The translations under genes were made by a program, and so were the position numbers. A DNA stretch of 64,000 bases, from contig NC_083592.1 of the NCBI RefSeq assembly GCF_027579695.1, positions 38,380,214-38,444,213 of the forward strand, read 5' to 3'. Below the pieces are notes generated by a model, which worked only from the letters and a program-made list of their open reading frames with translations, did not search any database and was not told where the DNA came from. This DNA is from Neoarius graeffei (taxonomy: Eukaryota; Chordata; Actinopteri; Siluriformes; Ariidae). Each line of letters begins with the position of its first letter. The stretch's first letter is position 1. Below are positions 1 through 11,249 of this stretch, in pieces.

Positions 1-68
1 CTATTTCTCCGCATTTCATTTGCTCAGCTCCTCATCTGGGTGTTTTCAGTATACATTTTCTGTTAAAC

Positions 69-424
69 GGGCAGCACGGTGGTGTAGTGGTTAGCACTGT
101 CGCCTCACAGCAAGAAGGTTCTGGGTTCGAGCCCAGCAGGCGGCGAGGGCCTTTCCGTGTGGAGTTTGCATGTTCTCCCCATGTCTGCATGGGTTTCCTC
201 CAGGTGCTCCGGTTTCCCCCAAAGACATGCAGGTTAGGCTAATTGGTGGCTCTAAATTGACCGTGAGTGTGAATGGTTGTTTGTCTCCATGTGTCAGCCC
301 TATGATGACCTGTCCAGGGTGTACCCCGCCTCTTACCCATAGTCAGCTGGGATAGGCTCCAGCTTGCCCGTGATCCTGTAGAACAGGATAAGCAGCTACA
401 GATAATGGATGGATGGATGGATGG
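69..424 (+). mobile_element. tRNA-derived SINE, type A, GGAT-tailed
   Basis: Near full-length SINE. The head has RNA polymerase III-like boxes: A box TGGTGTAGTGG and B box GGTTCGAGCCC. The body contains the GGAGTTTGCATGTTCTCCCC and AAAGACATGCAGGTTAGGC blocks shared with the other copies in the window. The 3' end reads AGGATAAGCAGCTACAGATA followed by an (ATGG)n tail. It lacks the CACAGTCC segment before AAAGACATG, a small subfamily difference. No protein is encoded; open frames across it are incidental. Confidence 0.9.
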
Positions 425-811
425 ACCGAGACACAGCTACTGTCCTGCAACAGATATGTCAACTGTGGAAGCATCACAGGAAATTCCATCAAATCCAATA
501 CTGAGAAATTGCTCAGATTTAGACCAGAGAGACAAAAGATGTACAGGAACTGAACGGCAACAAAGATCTCTTCTGTTCTTTTTTCTTCTCGTGTTATAAA
601 CTCAGTGCCTCTCAATTTTTAAATACAGAAATTTCTTATGTTAACAGAGATCCTGGGTAGGACATGTGTTCAGGTTTGGAGTACAGAGTCATTAACAAAG
701 AGAGACAGAAAAAGGACCTGTGTGTATAAGAGAGAGGGCATGGAAGAAGAACTGTGATGCTCTGGATTAATTAAAGAACAAACAAAAGAGTGATGGAGAC
801 CACACACATGC

Positions 812-860
<49 letters not shown>

Positions 861-1080
861 CTGGAGATCATCCCAGCAAAACTAACAAAGATAATGAAGG
901 AGACAATCTCGAAGCAGTACAAGAAGCTCTAAAATTCACGGCAGAAGGGCACGCTATCCAGAAAGCGCAACTGATTTGATAGAAACACGAACTCTTAATT
1001 ACAGTGCTGTGTGAGCGAGCCATTTCCACACAGATCCACTAAGTTCTTCAGCTTAGATTTTCCCCATACTGGAACTTTAA
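425..1080. other. No gene seen; CT microsatellite inside
   Basis: I see no exon, conserved frame or complete mobile element here. A (CT)n run occupies about 815-858. The stretch ends at the TTAA target site (1077-1080) of the next element. Confidence 0.5.
815..858. repeat. (CT)n microsatellite
   Basis: Uninterrupted CT dinucleotide run of about 44 bases, preceded by a short CA run. Confidence 0.95.
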
Positions 1081-1758
1081 AGGGGAACTGAAATCATTTT
1101 TAAACTTGCTTTAATTTCTTAATTAACGTGTTATTCAATTACGTTTTCGGTTTTAGTAACCTTATATCGTGACTCGTATTGGCAACTAATTGCAATTAAA
1201 TATTATACTTATCAGCCTGTTCGGTTTTTAGCCATGTTGAATTTAGTTCGTTTGGTCCACGGCAGGCGTCGCTTATCCGCGCGAGCTTCACGAGACTTGT
1301 GCGAGACTTCGAAATGTGAAGTGTCAGCCAGGTGTCAGTGCCGCCATTTTGAAAACTGTTTTCCAAACGAAATATTGCACAGGAACGAGTTTAAATGACG
1401 ATTACTGCCTACTTTTTTCAAACTTTACTGATTGCTATCAAAACAAACAAAACTTCCGGCTTGATTACATCAGCATTCGAAGGAGGGCGCGCGCGTCTTT
1501 TGACAACGTTGGCAGATGTTGGTCACTTTGGTTTCCGCTGTACGTTTTACTTCTGTTCTACGATGTCTCGCACAGGTCTCAACAAATCTTGTTTACGGCC
1601 ATTGCTTTGACATATGGACTGATATATTACAGAGCATATTTCAAACATTCATAACTTGCTATAGCAGTGACAGAATAGCTGTCAGAAATGCATTCCTATA
1701 TTTAATAAAATGAGATAAATAGAATTTTGAGAATAAAAAATTTGCCTTCAGTTCCCCT
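1081..1758 (+). mobile_element. TTAA-target DNA transposon, copy 1 (Kolobok-like)
   Basis: The element begins AGGGGAACTGAA and ends with the near-reverse complement TTCAGTTCCCCT. Both ends abut TTAA (1077-1080 and 1759-1762), the target-site duplication used by Kolobok and piggyBac superfamilies. Two more copies occur at 2535-3743 (inverted) and 24322-25917. No intact transposase frame is present, so it is non-autonomous. Kolobok rather than piggyBac is an inference. Confidence 0.8.
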
Positions 1759-2045
1759 TTAAATCACTATACACCATTCACCATACACCATACACATAAA
1801 CGGATAAGACTATTGGTGTGTTTCTCGATGGCCAGCTCAGCTTCTCTGATCACATCAACCACCAGATTCTGTAGATTCCTTCATCACAAAGTCAAAATAA
1901 TCTGAAGAATATTCACAATAATATTCAAAGACTTTTCTTTGCAATGATGCAGTGCACTGAGTTCAGCTGGCATTGTTTGGCTCAAATGTGACTTATTGCT
2001 CAATTTTATCCCCCTAATGATTGTTTAAATTCCATGGAAGCCATG

Positions 2046-2250
2046 GCCTGAAGGTTAGAGAAGCAGCTTTGGGACCAAAAGGTCACTGGGTTGATTCCCT
2101 GGACCAGCAGGAATGGCTGAAGTGCCCTTGAGCAAGACACCTAACCCCCAACTGCTCCCTGTGCTGCACACTACTGTGGGTATGTCAGGGTCCTGTTGTA
2201 CATCGCTCTGGATAAGAGCATCTGCTAAATGCCTGTAATGTAATGTAAAT
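2046..2250 (+). mobile_element. V-SINE-like retroposon
   Basis: A degraded tRNA-like head with a GGTTGATTCCC B-box-like motif is followed by GCCCTTGAGCAAGACACC and then CGCTCTGGATAAGAGCATCT with a GTAATGTAATG tail. The last block is the 3' tail typical of fish V-SINEs. Boundaries are approximate. Confidence 0.65.
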
Positions 2251-2534
2251 CCTTTTGATGATCAAAATAGCATTTGCAGTTGCATTCGTTGTAGCATGTA
2301 CATAAACAAACATGAAAAAGCTAAAAGAGCAATACTTCTTTTGCATAAGCATTATTGTAATGTTGTCTGCATTTAATTATTATTAAAGTCCAAATTGAAG
2401 AAGAGTCCCATCCATTCATCCTGATGTTATATTGTTTTGATGCACTGCACGAAGCATGACAACAAGCATCGGTACAGCTGGACCCTCATCCTGCTTCAGT
2501 CAAGGAAGCACTCAGACAATCAAACATGTCTTAA

Positions 2535-3743
2535 AGGAGAACTGAAGGCAAATTTTTTATTATCAAAATTCTATTTATCTTATTTTATTAAATATAGGAA
2601 TGCATTTTTGATAGCTATTTTGTCACTGCAGACAAAATAGTTATGAGTGTTTGAAATATGCTATGTAATACACTACCGTTCAAAAGTTTGGGGTCACCCA
2701 GACAATTTTGTGTTTTCCATGAAAAGTCACACTTTTATTTCCCACCATAAGTTGTAAAATGAATAGAAAATATAGTCAAGACATTTTTCTGGCCATTTTG
2801 AGCATTTAATCAACCCCACAAATGTGATGCTCCAGAAACTCAATCTGCTCAAAGGAAGGTCAGTTTTATAGCTTCTCTAAAGAGCTAAACTGTTTTCAGC
2901 TGTGCTAACATGATTGTACAAGGGTTTTCTAATCATCCATTAGCCTTCTGAGGCAATGAGCAAACACATTGTACCATTAGAACACTGGAGTGATAGTTGC
3001 TGGAAATGGGCCTCTATACACCTATGGAGATATTGCACCAAAAACCAGACATTTGCAGCTAGAATAGTCATTTACCACATTAGCAATGTATAGAGTGGAT
3101 TTCTGATTAGTTTAAAGTGATCTTCATTGAAAAGAACAGTGCTTTTCTTTCAAAAATAAGGACATTTCAAAGTGACCCCAAACTTTTGAATGGTAGTGTA
3201 TATCAGTCCATATGTCAAAGCAATGGCCGTAAACGAGATTCGTTGAGACCTGTATGAGACGTCGTAGGACAGAAGTAAAACGTACAGCAGAAATCAAAGT
3301 GACCAACATCTGCCAACATTGTCAAAAGACACGCGCGCCCTCCTTCGAATGCTGACGTAATCAAGCCAGAAGCTTTGTATGTTTTGATAGCAATCAGTAA
3401 AGTTTGAAAAAAGTAGGCAGTAATTGTCATTTAAACTCGTTTTTGTGCAATATTTCGTTTAGAAAACAGTTTTCAAAATGGCGGCACTGACACCTGGCTG
3501 ACACTTCACGTTTCGAAGTCTCGCACAAGTCTCGTGAAGATCACGTGGATAAGCCACGCCTGCCGTGGACCAAACGAACTAAATTCAACATGGCTAAAAA
3601 CCGAACAGGCCGATAAGTATAATATTTAATTGCAATTAGTTGCCAATACGAGTCACGATATAAAGTTACTAAAACCGATAGCGTAACTGAATAACACATT
3701 AATTAAGAAAGGAAGCAAGTTTAAAAATGACTTCAGTTCCCCT
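2535..3743 (-). mobile_element. TTAA-target DNA transposon, copy 2, interrupted
   Basis: Inverted copy of the element at 1081-1758. It starts AGGAGAACTGAAGGC and ends CTTCAGTTCCCCT, flanked by TTAA at 2531-2534 and 3744-3747. A second transposon (2671-3198) is inserted in it. Copies 1 and 3 show the uninterrupted sequence at that point, so the insertion is younger than this copy. Confidence 0.8.
2671..3198 (+). mobile_element. Tc1/mariner-type non-autonomous element
   Basis: Terminal inverted repeats CACTACCGTTCAAAAGTTTG and its near-complement CAAACTTTTGAATGGTAGTG, flanked by TA on both sides (2669-2670, 3199-3200). This is a family widely seen in fish genomes. The uninterrupted target (TGCAATATATCAG in inverse sense) can be read from the copy near 25780-25800, which confirms the TA duplication. 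No transposase frame. Confidence 0.85.
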
Positions 3744-3747
3744 TTAA

Positions 3748-4160
3748 AATTCTACTGTCTCGACGTTGTTATGCTGTGCCAAACAATTGAGAAGTCGATA
3801 CTTTTTGTAAAGCACGGTTGCACTGTATGTGATTAATGGTGTGAACTGCAAATACAGAATGCTGAAGACTTTCTGGTGAGATAGTCACAGGATCTATTTG
3901 TCTTGTCAGGCTCAGTTTCTAATTTTGACCTAAAAGAGACAGCACAAAGGAAACATTACTAGTCTCTACTTGCTGGTCTTCTTTCATATCAGCTCCTGAA
4001 ATATTAGCACGGGACATCAAAATGTACAAATTGATTAATGGCCTCAATATAGCTCAAAAAAACTACATCAGTCTGCATTCATTCTGTTCACCAAGAGTGC
4101 TAATAATTATGGAGATGGAGGTAAGAATGCTCCTGGTTGCCGTGTTCCTGACTCCCCCTA
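3748..4160. other. No feature seen
   Basis: No exon-like frame, repeat terminus or RNA gene could be recognised in this stretch. Confidence 0.4.
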
Positions 4161-4437
4161 AGGGCCCGGTCCCACAATGCCGATAACTATAACCACAACT
4201 ATAACGATAACTATAAATAAATCAGTCCCCTGAAGTTTATGTGGTTGGTGGTCACACCAGACTGATAACGATCCCTGTAGCCCAGGCCTGGGTTTATCCG
4301 TATCAGTGAGATTGCTTCTGGAGCGATTTTTCCAGGCCTGGATCTGATCCGATAAAACATCTGACCAATCAGGTAATTGTTTACATGTGATGTTGTCTGA
4401 GCACGTACCATTTTCCCCAGGCATCTTTGTCCATCCT

Positions 4438-4810
4438 CGGCACGGTGGTGTAGTGGTTAGCGCTGTCGCCTCACAGCAAGAAGGTCCGGGTTCGAGCCCC
4501 GGGGCTGGTGAGGGCCTTTCTGTGCGGAGTTTGCATGTTCTCCCCGTGTCCGCGTGGGTTTCCTCCGGGTGCTCCGGTTTCCCCCACAGTCCAAAGACAT
4601 GCAGGTTAGGTTAACTGGTGACTCTAAATTGACCGTAGGTGTGAATGTGAGTGTGAATGGTTGTCTGTGTCTATGTGTCAGCCCTGTGATGACCTGGCGA
4701 CTTGTCCAGGGTGTACCCCGCCTTTCGCCCGTAGTCAGCTGGGATAGGCTCCAGCTTGCCTGCGACCCTGTAGAAGGATAAAGCGGCTAGAGATAATGAG
4801 ATGAGATGAG
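4438..4810 (+). mobile_element. tRNA-derived SINE, type A
   Basis: Full-length copy with A box TGGTGTAGTGG, B box GGTTCGAGCCC and a GATGAGATGAG tail. A 15-base direct repeat, ATCTTTGTCCATCCT, flanks it at 4423-4437 and 4811-4825. That is a target-site duplication from LINE-type insertion. Confidence 0.95.
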
Positions 4811-4889
4811 ATCTTTGTCCATCCTTGTTGCATCATGAAGTCATGGAATATCAATAGTAAATTAATAAAGTAAACATATAAATGCAGGT

Positions 4890-5011
4890 GACCTGGCGAC
4901 TTGTCCAGGGTGTACCCCGCCTTTCGCCCGTAGTCAGCTGGCATAGGCTCCAGCTTGCCTGCGACCCTGTAGAACAGGATAAAGCGGCTAGAGATAATGA
5001 GATGAGATGAG
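4890..5011 (+). mobile_element. 5'-truncated type A SINE
   Basis: Contains only the 3' third of the SINE, from GACCTGGCGACTTGTCC to the GATGAGATGAG tail. It is flanked by a perfect 12-base repeat, ATAAATGCAGGT (4878-4889 and 5012-5023). The duplication directly abutting the truncation shows that the copy was truncated at insertion, not deleted later. Confidence 0.9.
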
Positions 5012-5786
5012 ATAAATGCAGGTAAGATATTTTAATTATGAACTTTGGCAGTCCAAACATTTAACTGTTTAAGACTTCATAATTTTTTATCCATGGTGCA
5101 TTATCCGTGTGAAATCGGTAACCAGTCTGTAATATACTGAAACATCCCTGACCAATCTGTAAATTATTAGCATATGTGATGCATCCATATTCAAATCCGT
5201 AACCACTCTGTATTTTGTATCTTTTTTATTATATTTCCGTAGTCCGTGACCTATACGTATTAAATCACCCACTGGAATATGTACATGGGTTGTTTTGAAG
5301 TCCAAGCTGTACAGTATGACCTGGAATAATGTGCTACTACTTGGAAAAAACTTCCATGACTATTCTAAGTTGCATGCATTTATTTACCTGAATGTCAGGA
5401 CCAAGCGATATTATTGTTGTGGTGTGACTGCTCCAGACTGGAACTACCGTAAATCCAGGCATCGGTATAGTCATAGTTGTTGGTATAAGTATAGTTATAG
5501 TTATCGGTGTTGTGGGACCGGGCCTTAAGTCACTCCCCTGGCTCACTGTTGCAGCAAGAATAAAATTCAAACTGTTTTGTCCTCACAATCCAAGCACCAA
5601 AGAACTCTTCACCACATTACTACACGCTCTGGTTCAAGATTACACAGCTACATGCCAGCGAAGGTCTTCAGAGTGCTTGGCATGTCCTTCTCTAAGATAT
5701 AGACCTGCTAGAAACTCAATATTTTCATCAGTGGCCGTCCAAAAGAGTCTGAAAATCCTAGCACTTCATGGATAACATTTCTTTTG

Positions 5787-6162
5787 CCCTATTCGCACGG
5801 GATTAGTATTACCTGTGAACCTATAGTAATTTGTAAACTCCCACCCAACCTCTGTGTTGCCCCTAAAACAGTACTCATGAAAATTTCAACCGTAGCCTCC
5901 ATTAGCCTACTCACAGTAACCGGAAAAAATATAAAACGCGCGCAATTACAATAACAAACATGGACATGCGTATTCGCACGGGACTAGTATTGTCACTGGA
6001 CGTCTGTGTTTGACAAAATATAGTAGGTAATTTGGGGTGGAATTATTACTTTACAAATTACAGACATGGCGCATTCGCACGGGACTAACATCTCAGACAT
6101 TCTCTGCAATTATTACAAATCGCCAGAGGTTCACAGGTAATACTAATCCCGTGCGAATAGGG
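5787..6162. mobile_element. Short inverted-repeat element (MITE), 6-base target
   Basis: Terminal inverted repeats of about 37 bases start CCCTATTCGCACGGGATTAG and extend through TATTACCTGTGAACCT. CTTTTG flanks both ends (5781-5786, 6163-6168). The ATTCGCACGGGA motif recurs twice internally, near 5970 and 6072. No coding frame. Confidence 0.8.
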
Positions 6163-6168
6163 CTTTTG

Positions 6169-6734
6169 CTGGTTCGCCTGCATTGTCATGCTCCATTTCC
6201 TCATACATCTATAAAAATACCTGAAAATATAAAGCCATAAAAATTTATGTTCAGTTTTGATGTTTCTAGTTGATAGCTTCTGGACACACCATGAAGACAT
6301 TGAGGATAATTGTGGAGTGCGAAACTTTAAATCAAACACAGCCCTACTAATCAAAGTAGTAGCAAAGGTCCGATGACAGACACGATGTCAGGCTGCTTGG
6401 TGAATTTATGTCTTTCTGCTTTTAATTAATAGGATTAAAATGTTCGCTTCTCCACACATCAACACTTCAGCTTTTGCGTGGAGACAAGAATGAAACCCCA
6501 CCATTGAACATCTGAATAAACCTGACACCATGACTGCTGGGACCAACAAGTGTTGAGTCACATTTCAGTCAACGCATTCTATCATGTCAGTTGGTTTTAT
6601 GTTCAAACTCATGTCTTTGTGCTGTTAGTTAAATTACAGCCCAGCTACAAGAATAATATTTGTGAGAAATATATTATAAGATGTAACCCTAACCCTAGCT
6701 ATTCACACTATTTTCATACACAGGTATCACTGCA
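6169..6734. other. No feature seen
   Basis: No recognisable exon or mobile element. A short CCCTAACCCTA stretch near 6685 is too brief to mean a telomeric array. Confidence 0.4.
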
Positions 6735-6747
6735 GACGTGGAATCAT

Positions 6748-7120
6748 CTCATCTCATTATCTCTAGCCGCTTTATCCTGTTCTACAGGGTTGCAGGCAAG
6801 CTGGAGCCTATCCCAGCTGACTACGGGCGAAAGGCGGAGTACACCCTGGACAAGTCGCCAGGTCATCACAGGGCTGACACATAGACACAGACAACCATTC
6901 ACACTCACATTCACACCTACGGTCAATTTAGAGTCACCAGTCAACCTAACCTGCATGTCCTTGGACTGTGGGGGAAACCGGAGCACCCGGAGGAAACCCA
7001 CGCAGACACGGGGAGAACATACAAACTCCGCACAGAAAGGCCCTCGCCGGCCACCGGGCTCGAACCTGGACCTTCTTGCTGTGAGGCGACGGCGCTAACC
7101 ACTACACCACCGTGCCGCCC
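6748..7120 (-). mobile_element. tRNA-derived SINE, type A, minus strand
   Basis: Full-length inverted copy. A 13-base near-identical repeat, GACGTGGAATCAT (6735-6747) versus GACATGGAATCAT (7121-7133), marks the insertion site, with one mismatch since insertion. Confidence 0.93.
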
Positions 7121-7255
7121 GACATGGAATCATTTTTAAATAATATGAATAACACATGCAGTTAAAGATATTTTGAGCTTAAACATATTGTGACCTTTGC
7201 ATTTCAAGGTTCTCTTTCTTATTCATGCTTTAACTAGATAGAACTTTATAACGCT

Positions 7256-7291
7256 CAGGTCACAATATGGGGAAGTCCCCACTGTGCTCTC

Positions 7292-7327
<36 letters not shown>

Positions 7328-8215
7328 TTGTCTCACTATCCTTGTGAGGACCTTTCATTGGCATAATAATTAATGCAGTTAATTAATGCTGTGCCTGCAC
7401 CTAAATCTAATCCTAACCTCAGTAATGAAAAGGAAACTTTCTGGCTTTTTTTTTTTTAATAAATAAATAAAAGGGCGGCACAGTGGTATAGTGGTTAGCG
7501 CTGTCGCCTCACAGCAAGAAGGTCCTGGGTTCGAGCCCCGGGGCCGGCGAGGGCCTTTCTGTGCGGAGTTTGCATGTTCTCCCCGTGTCCGCGTGGGTTT
7601 CCTCCGGGTGCTCCGGTTTCCCCCACAGTCCAAAGACATGCAGGTTAGGTTAACTGGTGACTCTAAATTGACCGTAGGTGTGAATGTGAGTGTGAATGGT
7701 TGTCTGTGTCTATGTGTCAGCCCTGTGATGACCTGGCGACTTGTCCAGGGTGTACCCCGCCTCTTGCCCATAGTCAGCTGGGATAGGCTCCAGCTTGCCT
7801 GCGACCCTGTAGAAGGATAAAGCGGCTAGAGATAATGAGATGAGATGAGATAAATAAATAAAACACAACAACAGCAATTTCCTTGTGGGGACCATCCAAA
7901 AACCCCACAAGGTCAAAATTGTCAGATTTTTCTATACTTGTGGGGACATCGGCACTATAAACACACACACATGCACACACACTCTTGTACTTTTATCTTT
8001 GTGGGGACACTTATTGACATAACGCATTCCCTAGCCCCTGACCCTAACTTTATCCTTAACTAAATGCCAAACCCCAACTCTAACCCTAACCTAAACCTAA
8101 TTTTCACCTGAACCATAAAACTAACTCTTAACCCTCAAACAGGCCTTTGAAGTGAGGACCAGCCAAAATATCTTCACTTCCCAAAAATGTCCTAACTTTT
8201 TTTTTTTTTTTTTTT
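7256..8215. repeat. Fish interspersed repeat with CA tract and CCCTAAC-rich part
   Basis: The segment holds GGGGAAGTCCCC, a (CA)n run at about 7296-7325, several TTGTGGGGAC blocks, and a CTAACCCTAACC-like stretch at 8035-8140. This combination recurs in many fish genomes. A SINE (7473-7850) splits it. A T-run of over 20 bases sits near 8199-8221. Class and ends are uncertain. Confidence 0.45.
7473..7850 (+). mobile_element. tRNA-derived SINE, type A
   Basis: Full-length copy inserted in an AT-rich (TAAA)n site. TAAATAAATAAAA-like repeats lie on both sides and serve as the target duplication. The head and GATGAGATGAGA tail are intact. Confidence 0.93.
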
Positions 8216-8387
8216 TTTTTTACTTCACGAATAAGGATCCGATAGCTGGTCCTTTGGCAGTTTTATTGTTATAGGATTTGAACTCACAAACTTACAAATG
8301 CCCAAATCCTTAACTACTGAGACTCCACTTCCCCCTAGAGGAAACAAGGATAACTCCTCCATGCAAAGCATTTTAGTATCATAGTCT

Positions 8388-8885
8388 TTGCATTACATTA
8401 CATTATATTACATTACATTGCATTTAGGGCGGCACGGTGGTGTAGTGGTTAGCGCTGTCGCCTCACAGCAAGAAGGTCCTGGGTTCGAGCCCCGTGGCCG
8501 GCGAGGGCCTTTCTGTGCGGAGTTTGCATGTTCTCCCCGTGTCCGCGTGGGTTTCCTCCGGGTGCTCCGGTTTCCCCCACAGTCCAAAGACATGCAGGTT
8601 AGGTTAACTGGTGACTCTAAATTGACCGTAGGTGTGAATGTGAGTGTGAATGGTTGTCTGTGTCTATGTGTCAGCCCTGTGATGACCTGGCGACTTGTCC
8701 AGGGTGTACCCCGCCTTTCACCCGTAGTCAGCTGGGATAGGCTCCAGCTTGCCTGCGACCCTGTAGAAGGATAAAGCGGCTAGAGATAATGAGATGAGAT
8801 GAGATGAGATGAGATGAGACATTGCATTTAGCAGACTCTCTTATCCAGAGAAGCGTACAACAAGTGCAAGTGTTAGTCTTAGGCT
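8388..8885 (-). mobile_element. V-SINE-like tail hosting a SINE
   Basis: On the minus strand the two flanks of the inner SINE join into GCTAAATGCAATGTAATG, a V-SINE-like 3' tail preceded by TCTGGATAAGAGAGTCTGC. Only the tail region is recognisable. The upstream part is decayed. Confidence 0.5.
8427..8818 (+). mobile_element. tRNA-derived SINE, type A
   Basis: Full-length copy with an extended (GATGA)n tail. A 12-base target duplication ACATTGCATTTA is present at 8415-8426 and 8819-8830. Confidence 0.95.
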
Positions 8886-9567
8886 CACAATATACTCGAA
8901 GACTTTAAAAGACTCTGAAAAGACTTTTAAAAGACTAAAGTCTGATACACGCTCACATCTAAAGACAATGTGTCATTCGTCACAGAATTATGACGACCTT
9001 ACACCAAACAACTTTTCAAGTGATTATCTATGATTTTGCAAAGACTGGGGATCTTGCAGGGGCATTATTTGCATGAGCCAAGACTAAAGATAATATCAAA
9101 CACAGTTTATTTTATCGTCAAGATGACAGGAGCACGGCCCAAATCTAGCAAATGATTTTATTCTGACATTGGAAATTTGTGAGTAACAGCGAAATAGCTT
9201 GTGTAAGGCCGGCATTAGTTTTGCACATATAAGCTGTCCTCTAATTTAAACCACACATTTTCAATAATCTGGATATTATAGTGTTAAAGTTTCTTTTGTT
9301 CATTCAGTCAGTCAGATGTGACTTGCAAATTAAGTATAAACGGCTGTGTAGTCATGGGTAAAAGACTTTGCTCAAGAATCTCTCTGGCTCTCTGGTAGTC
9401 TTGAGATTTTAAACCACTACATACGACAGTATATTAACCACTGAGCCATCACTGTAATATCTGATACAACAGCACATATATTTCATCCAGAAGGGCTTGT
9501 GGAATAATTTATAGTGATTAATTCAGCCACCTTTCTGTCCTCTGTTAGATTTCTTTTTTTTCCCCTT
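8886..9567. other. No gene seen
   Basis: No exon or clear element. A tRNA-like fragment ending TTAACCACTGAGCCATCACT near 9436-9455 may be a decayed SINE head on the minus strand. Confidence 0.35.
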
Positions 9568-9580
9568 AAAATAACACATA

Positions 9581-9957
9581 GGCGGCACGGTGGTATAGTG
9601 GTTAGCGCTGTCGCCTCACAGCAAGAAGTTCCGGGTTCGAGCCCCGTGGCCGGCGAGGGCCTTTCTGTGCGGAGTTTGCATGTTCTCCCCGTGTCCGCAT
9701 GGGTTTCCTCCAGGTGCTCCGGTTTCCCCCACAGTCCAAAGACATGCAGGTTAGGTTAACTGGTGACTCTAAATTGACCGTAGGTGTGAATGTGAGTGTG
9801 AATGGTTGTCTGTGTCTATGTGTCAGCCCTGTGATGACCTGGCGACTTGTCCAGGGTGTACCCCGCCTTTCGCCCGTAGTCAGCTGGGATGGGCTCCAGC
9901 TTGCCTGCGACCCTGTAGAACAGGATAAAGCGGCTAGAGATAATGAGATGAGATGAG
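9581..9957 (+). mobile_element. tRNA-derived SINE, type A
   Basis: Full-length copy flanked by a perfect 13-base duplication, AAAATAACACATA (9568-9580 and 9958-9970). Another SINE of a different tail type follows within 40 bases. Confidence 0.95.
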
Positions 9958-9990
9958 AAAATAACACATATACAATAGCAATTTCACCGT

Positions 9991-10345
9991 GGGCGGCACG
10001 GTGGTGTCGTGGTTAGCATGGTCGCCTCACAGCAAGAAGGTGCTGGGTTCGGGCCCAGTGGTTGGCGGGGGCCTTTCTGTGTGGAGTTTGCATGTTCTCC
10101 CCGTGTCTACGTGGGTTCCCTCTGGGTGCTCTGGTTTCCCCCAAAGACATGCAGTTAGGTTAATATGGGACAGCCTTGGGCTGAGGTGCCCTACTAACTC
10201 CCAACTGTTCGCTGGGCGCTGTTAGCATGGCTGCCCACTGCTCTGGGTATGTGTGTGTTCACTGCTTCAGATGGGTTAAATGCAGAAAGGAATTTCACAA
10301 GTGTGTGATGAATAAAGTTGTTGTTCTTCTTCTTGTTTTTTTTTA
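9991..10345 (+). mobile_element. tRNA-derived SINE, type B tail
   Basis: The head and first body blocks are those of type A (GGCGGCACGGTGG, GGAGTTTGCATGTTCTCCCC, AAAGACATGCAG). After that the sequence switches to CTTGGGCTGAGGTGCC, GCTGCCCACTGCTCTGGG, TGGGTTAAATGCAG and a GAATAAAGTTGTT tail. Two other copies of this chimeric type lie at 12026-12395 and 53902-54285. Confidence 0.85.
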
Positions 10346-10485
10346 TCAAGTGTCTGTGAAGATTCTCAGTCATCCAGGTCAGAGTAAACTGTGGGTGGTA
10401 AAAGAGAGCAACTGGACTTGCTTGAAGGTTCTTGAAGACGTTTCACCTCTCATCCGAAAGGCTTCTTCAGTTCTGTCTGACTAAT

Positions 10486-11248
10486 TGAGGTTTTTCACCT
10501 GACGTCACAGGGTCACGTGACGCCCCGGTGTCCGCCATTTTGAAGGTCAAGCTAGCTCAACAACATCATAGCTGATATGTTACTGTATCAATGTGCTCCG
10601 GAACCTCGGCCGGAGTGCTCCGGGAGCAAGCCGGAGCGCGCTGCTTAATTTGAGGGGGAGCAAGCTGGAGCGCGCTCCGGCAGCTATTTACACTGGATCC
10701 GGTGTAAATAGCTGCCGGATCATAATTACAGTAAACTAGTAAATACAGTAAAGGAAAAACTTGAGACTGAAAGGTTTTAACAGTCATCCAAATGACTGAA
10801 CGTAAACATTGCTACACATTGACCCACTGATGTAGGCATGTTACCCAGCCTGACATAAAATATTTGTAGGTATCCAAACTCTTATACGCTTTCAGATCAA
10901 TACCTGTGTATGGCGATGGGTTTTTAACGACATAGGTATACAGATCATGTGGGCCGAAGTCAGGTAAAGACGAGGGCTTCGTGTACTTCCGTACGTCAGT
11001 GAACAATCCTGGTGGAAGCAGGTAAACGTTGTTCTCTAAGCCTGCTAACCTCAATTTTTGCAAATACCTCTCCCTCTGCTCGCCCTGTAAATGCTCTACG
11101 TCGCTGGATAGTGAAGGTGTTTTCTGCATCTCGCTCCTTTTTCTTTTATGTTTTTCGTTTGTCGCCTTCCTCGCATTCAAAATGATTCGAGCCGTGACGT
11201 CCAAAATGGCAGCCTCACATGACTTGGTCACGTGGGTGAAAAACCTCA
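10486..11248 (-). mobile_element. ISL2EU-like DNA transposon, internally reduced
   Basis: Ends TGAGGTTTTTCACC and GGTGAAAAACCTCA are exact inverted repeats flanked by AT (10484-10485 and 11249-11250). AT dinucleotide targets are a recalled property of ISL2EU elements. It carries a fragment of a transposase-like protein related to the one at 58218-58568. The host sequence on either side belongs to a single Penelope-like relic. Confidence 0.7.
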
Positions 11249-11249
11249 A
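10812..11249 (-). pseudogene. ISL2EU-type transposase N-terminal fragment
   Basis: The frame of 145 residues is open into the right terminal repeat. Its N-terminal third is basic (EKHKRKRSEMQK). The later part has KLRLAGLENNVYLLPPG, then LPDFGPHDLYTYVVKNPSPY and AYKSLDTYKYFMSGWV. The block of a (Y/W)-rich segment followed by AYKSLDxY is shared with a second element in this window, and I recall it from fish transposon proteins that also carry a YqaJ nuclease domain. That nuclease part is absent here, so the protein is truncated and presumably inactive. Confidence 0.6.

Larger units (their letters stand above)
4161..5526. mobile_element. Inverted-repeat DNA element with GGCCCGGTCCCACA ends
   Basis: The left end AGGGCCCGGTCCCACA and right end TGTGGGACCGGGCCTT are inverted repeats. 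Each is followed by tandem-like CGATAACTATAAC motifs, an arrangement typical of a MITE with subterminal repeats. The interior hosts two SINE insertions (4438-4810, 4890-5011). No target duplication is clear, so the superfamily is unassigned. Confidence 0.6.

Noticed and set aside
69..145. tRNA genes at SINE heads
   Set aside because: The A and B boxes are tRNA-like but the segments continue into SINE bodies and do not form a complete acceptor stem; the same holds for all other SINE heads.
8035..8140. Interstitial telomere array
   Set aside because: CTAACCCTAACC-like units are few and irregular and belong to an interspersed repeat.
7491..9967. Many open frames of 60-130 codons with GGSKLTVG/CVSPVMTWRLV-like or its opposite-strand peptides
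   Set aside because: All lie within copies of the same SINE. The peptides repeat because the DNA repeats, with no start context, splicing or family.
10227..10484. 85-codon frame spanning a SINE tail and Penelope-like sequence
   Set aside because: It crosses the junction of two mobile elements, so it cannot be one gene.
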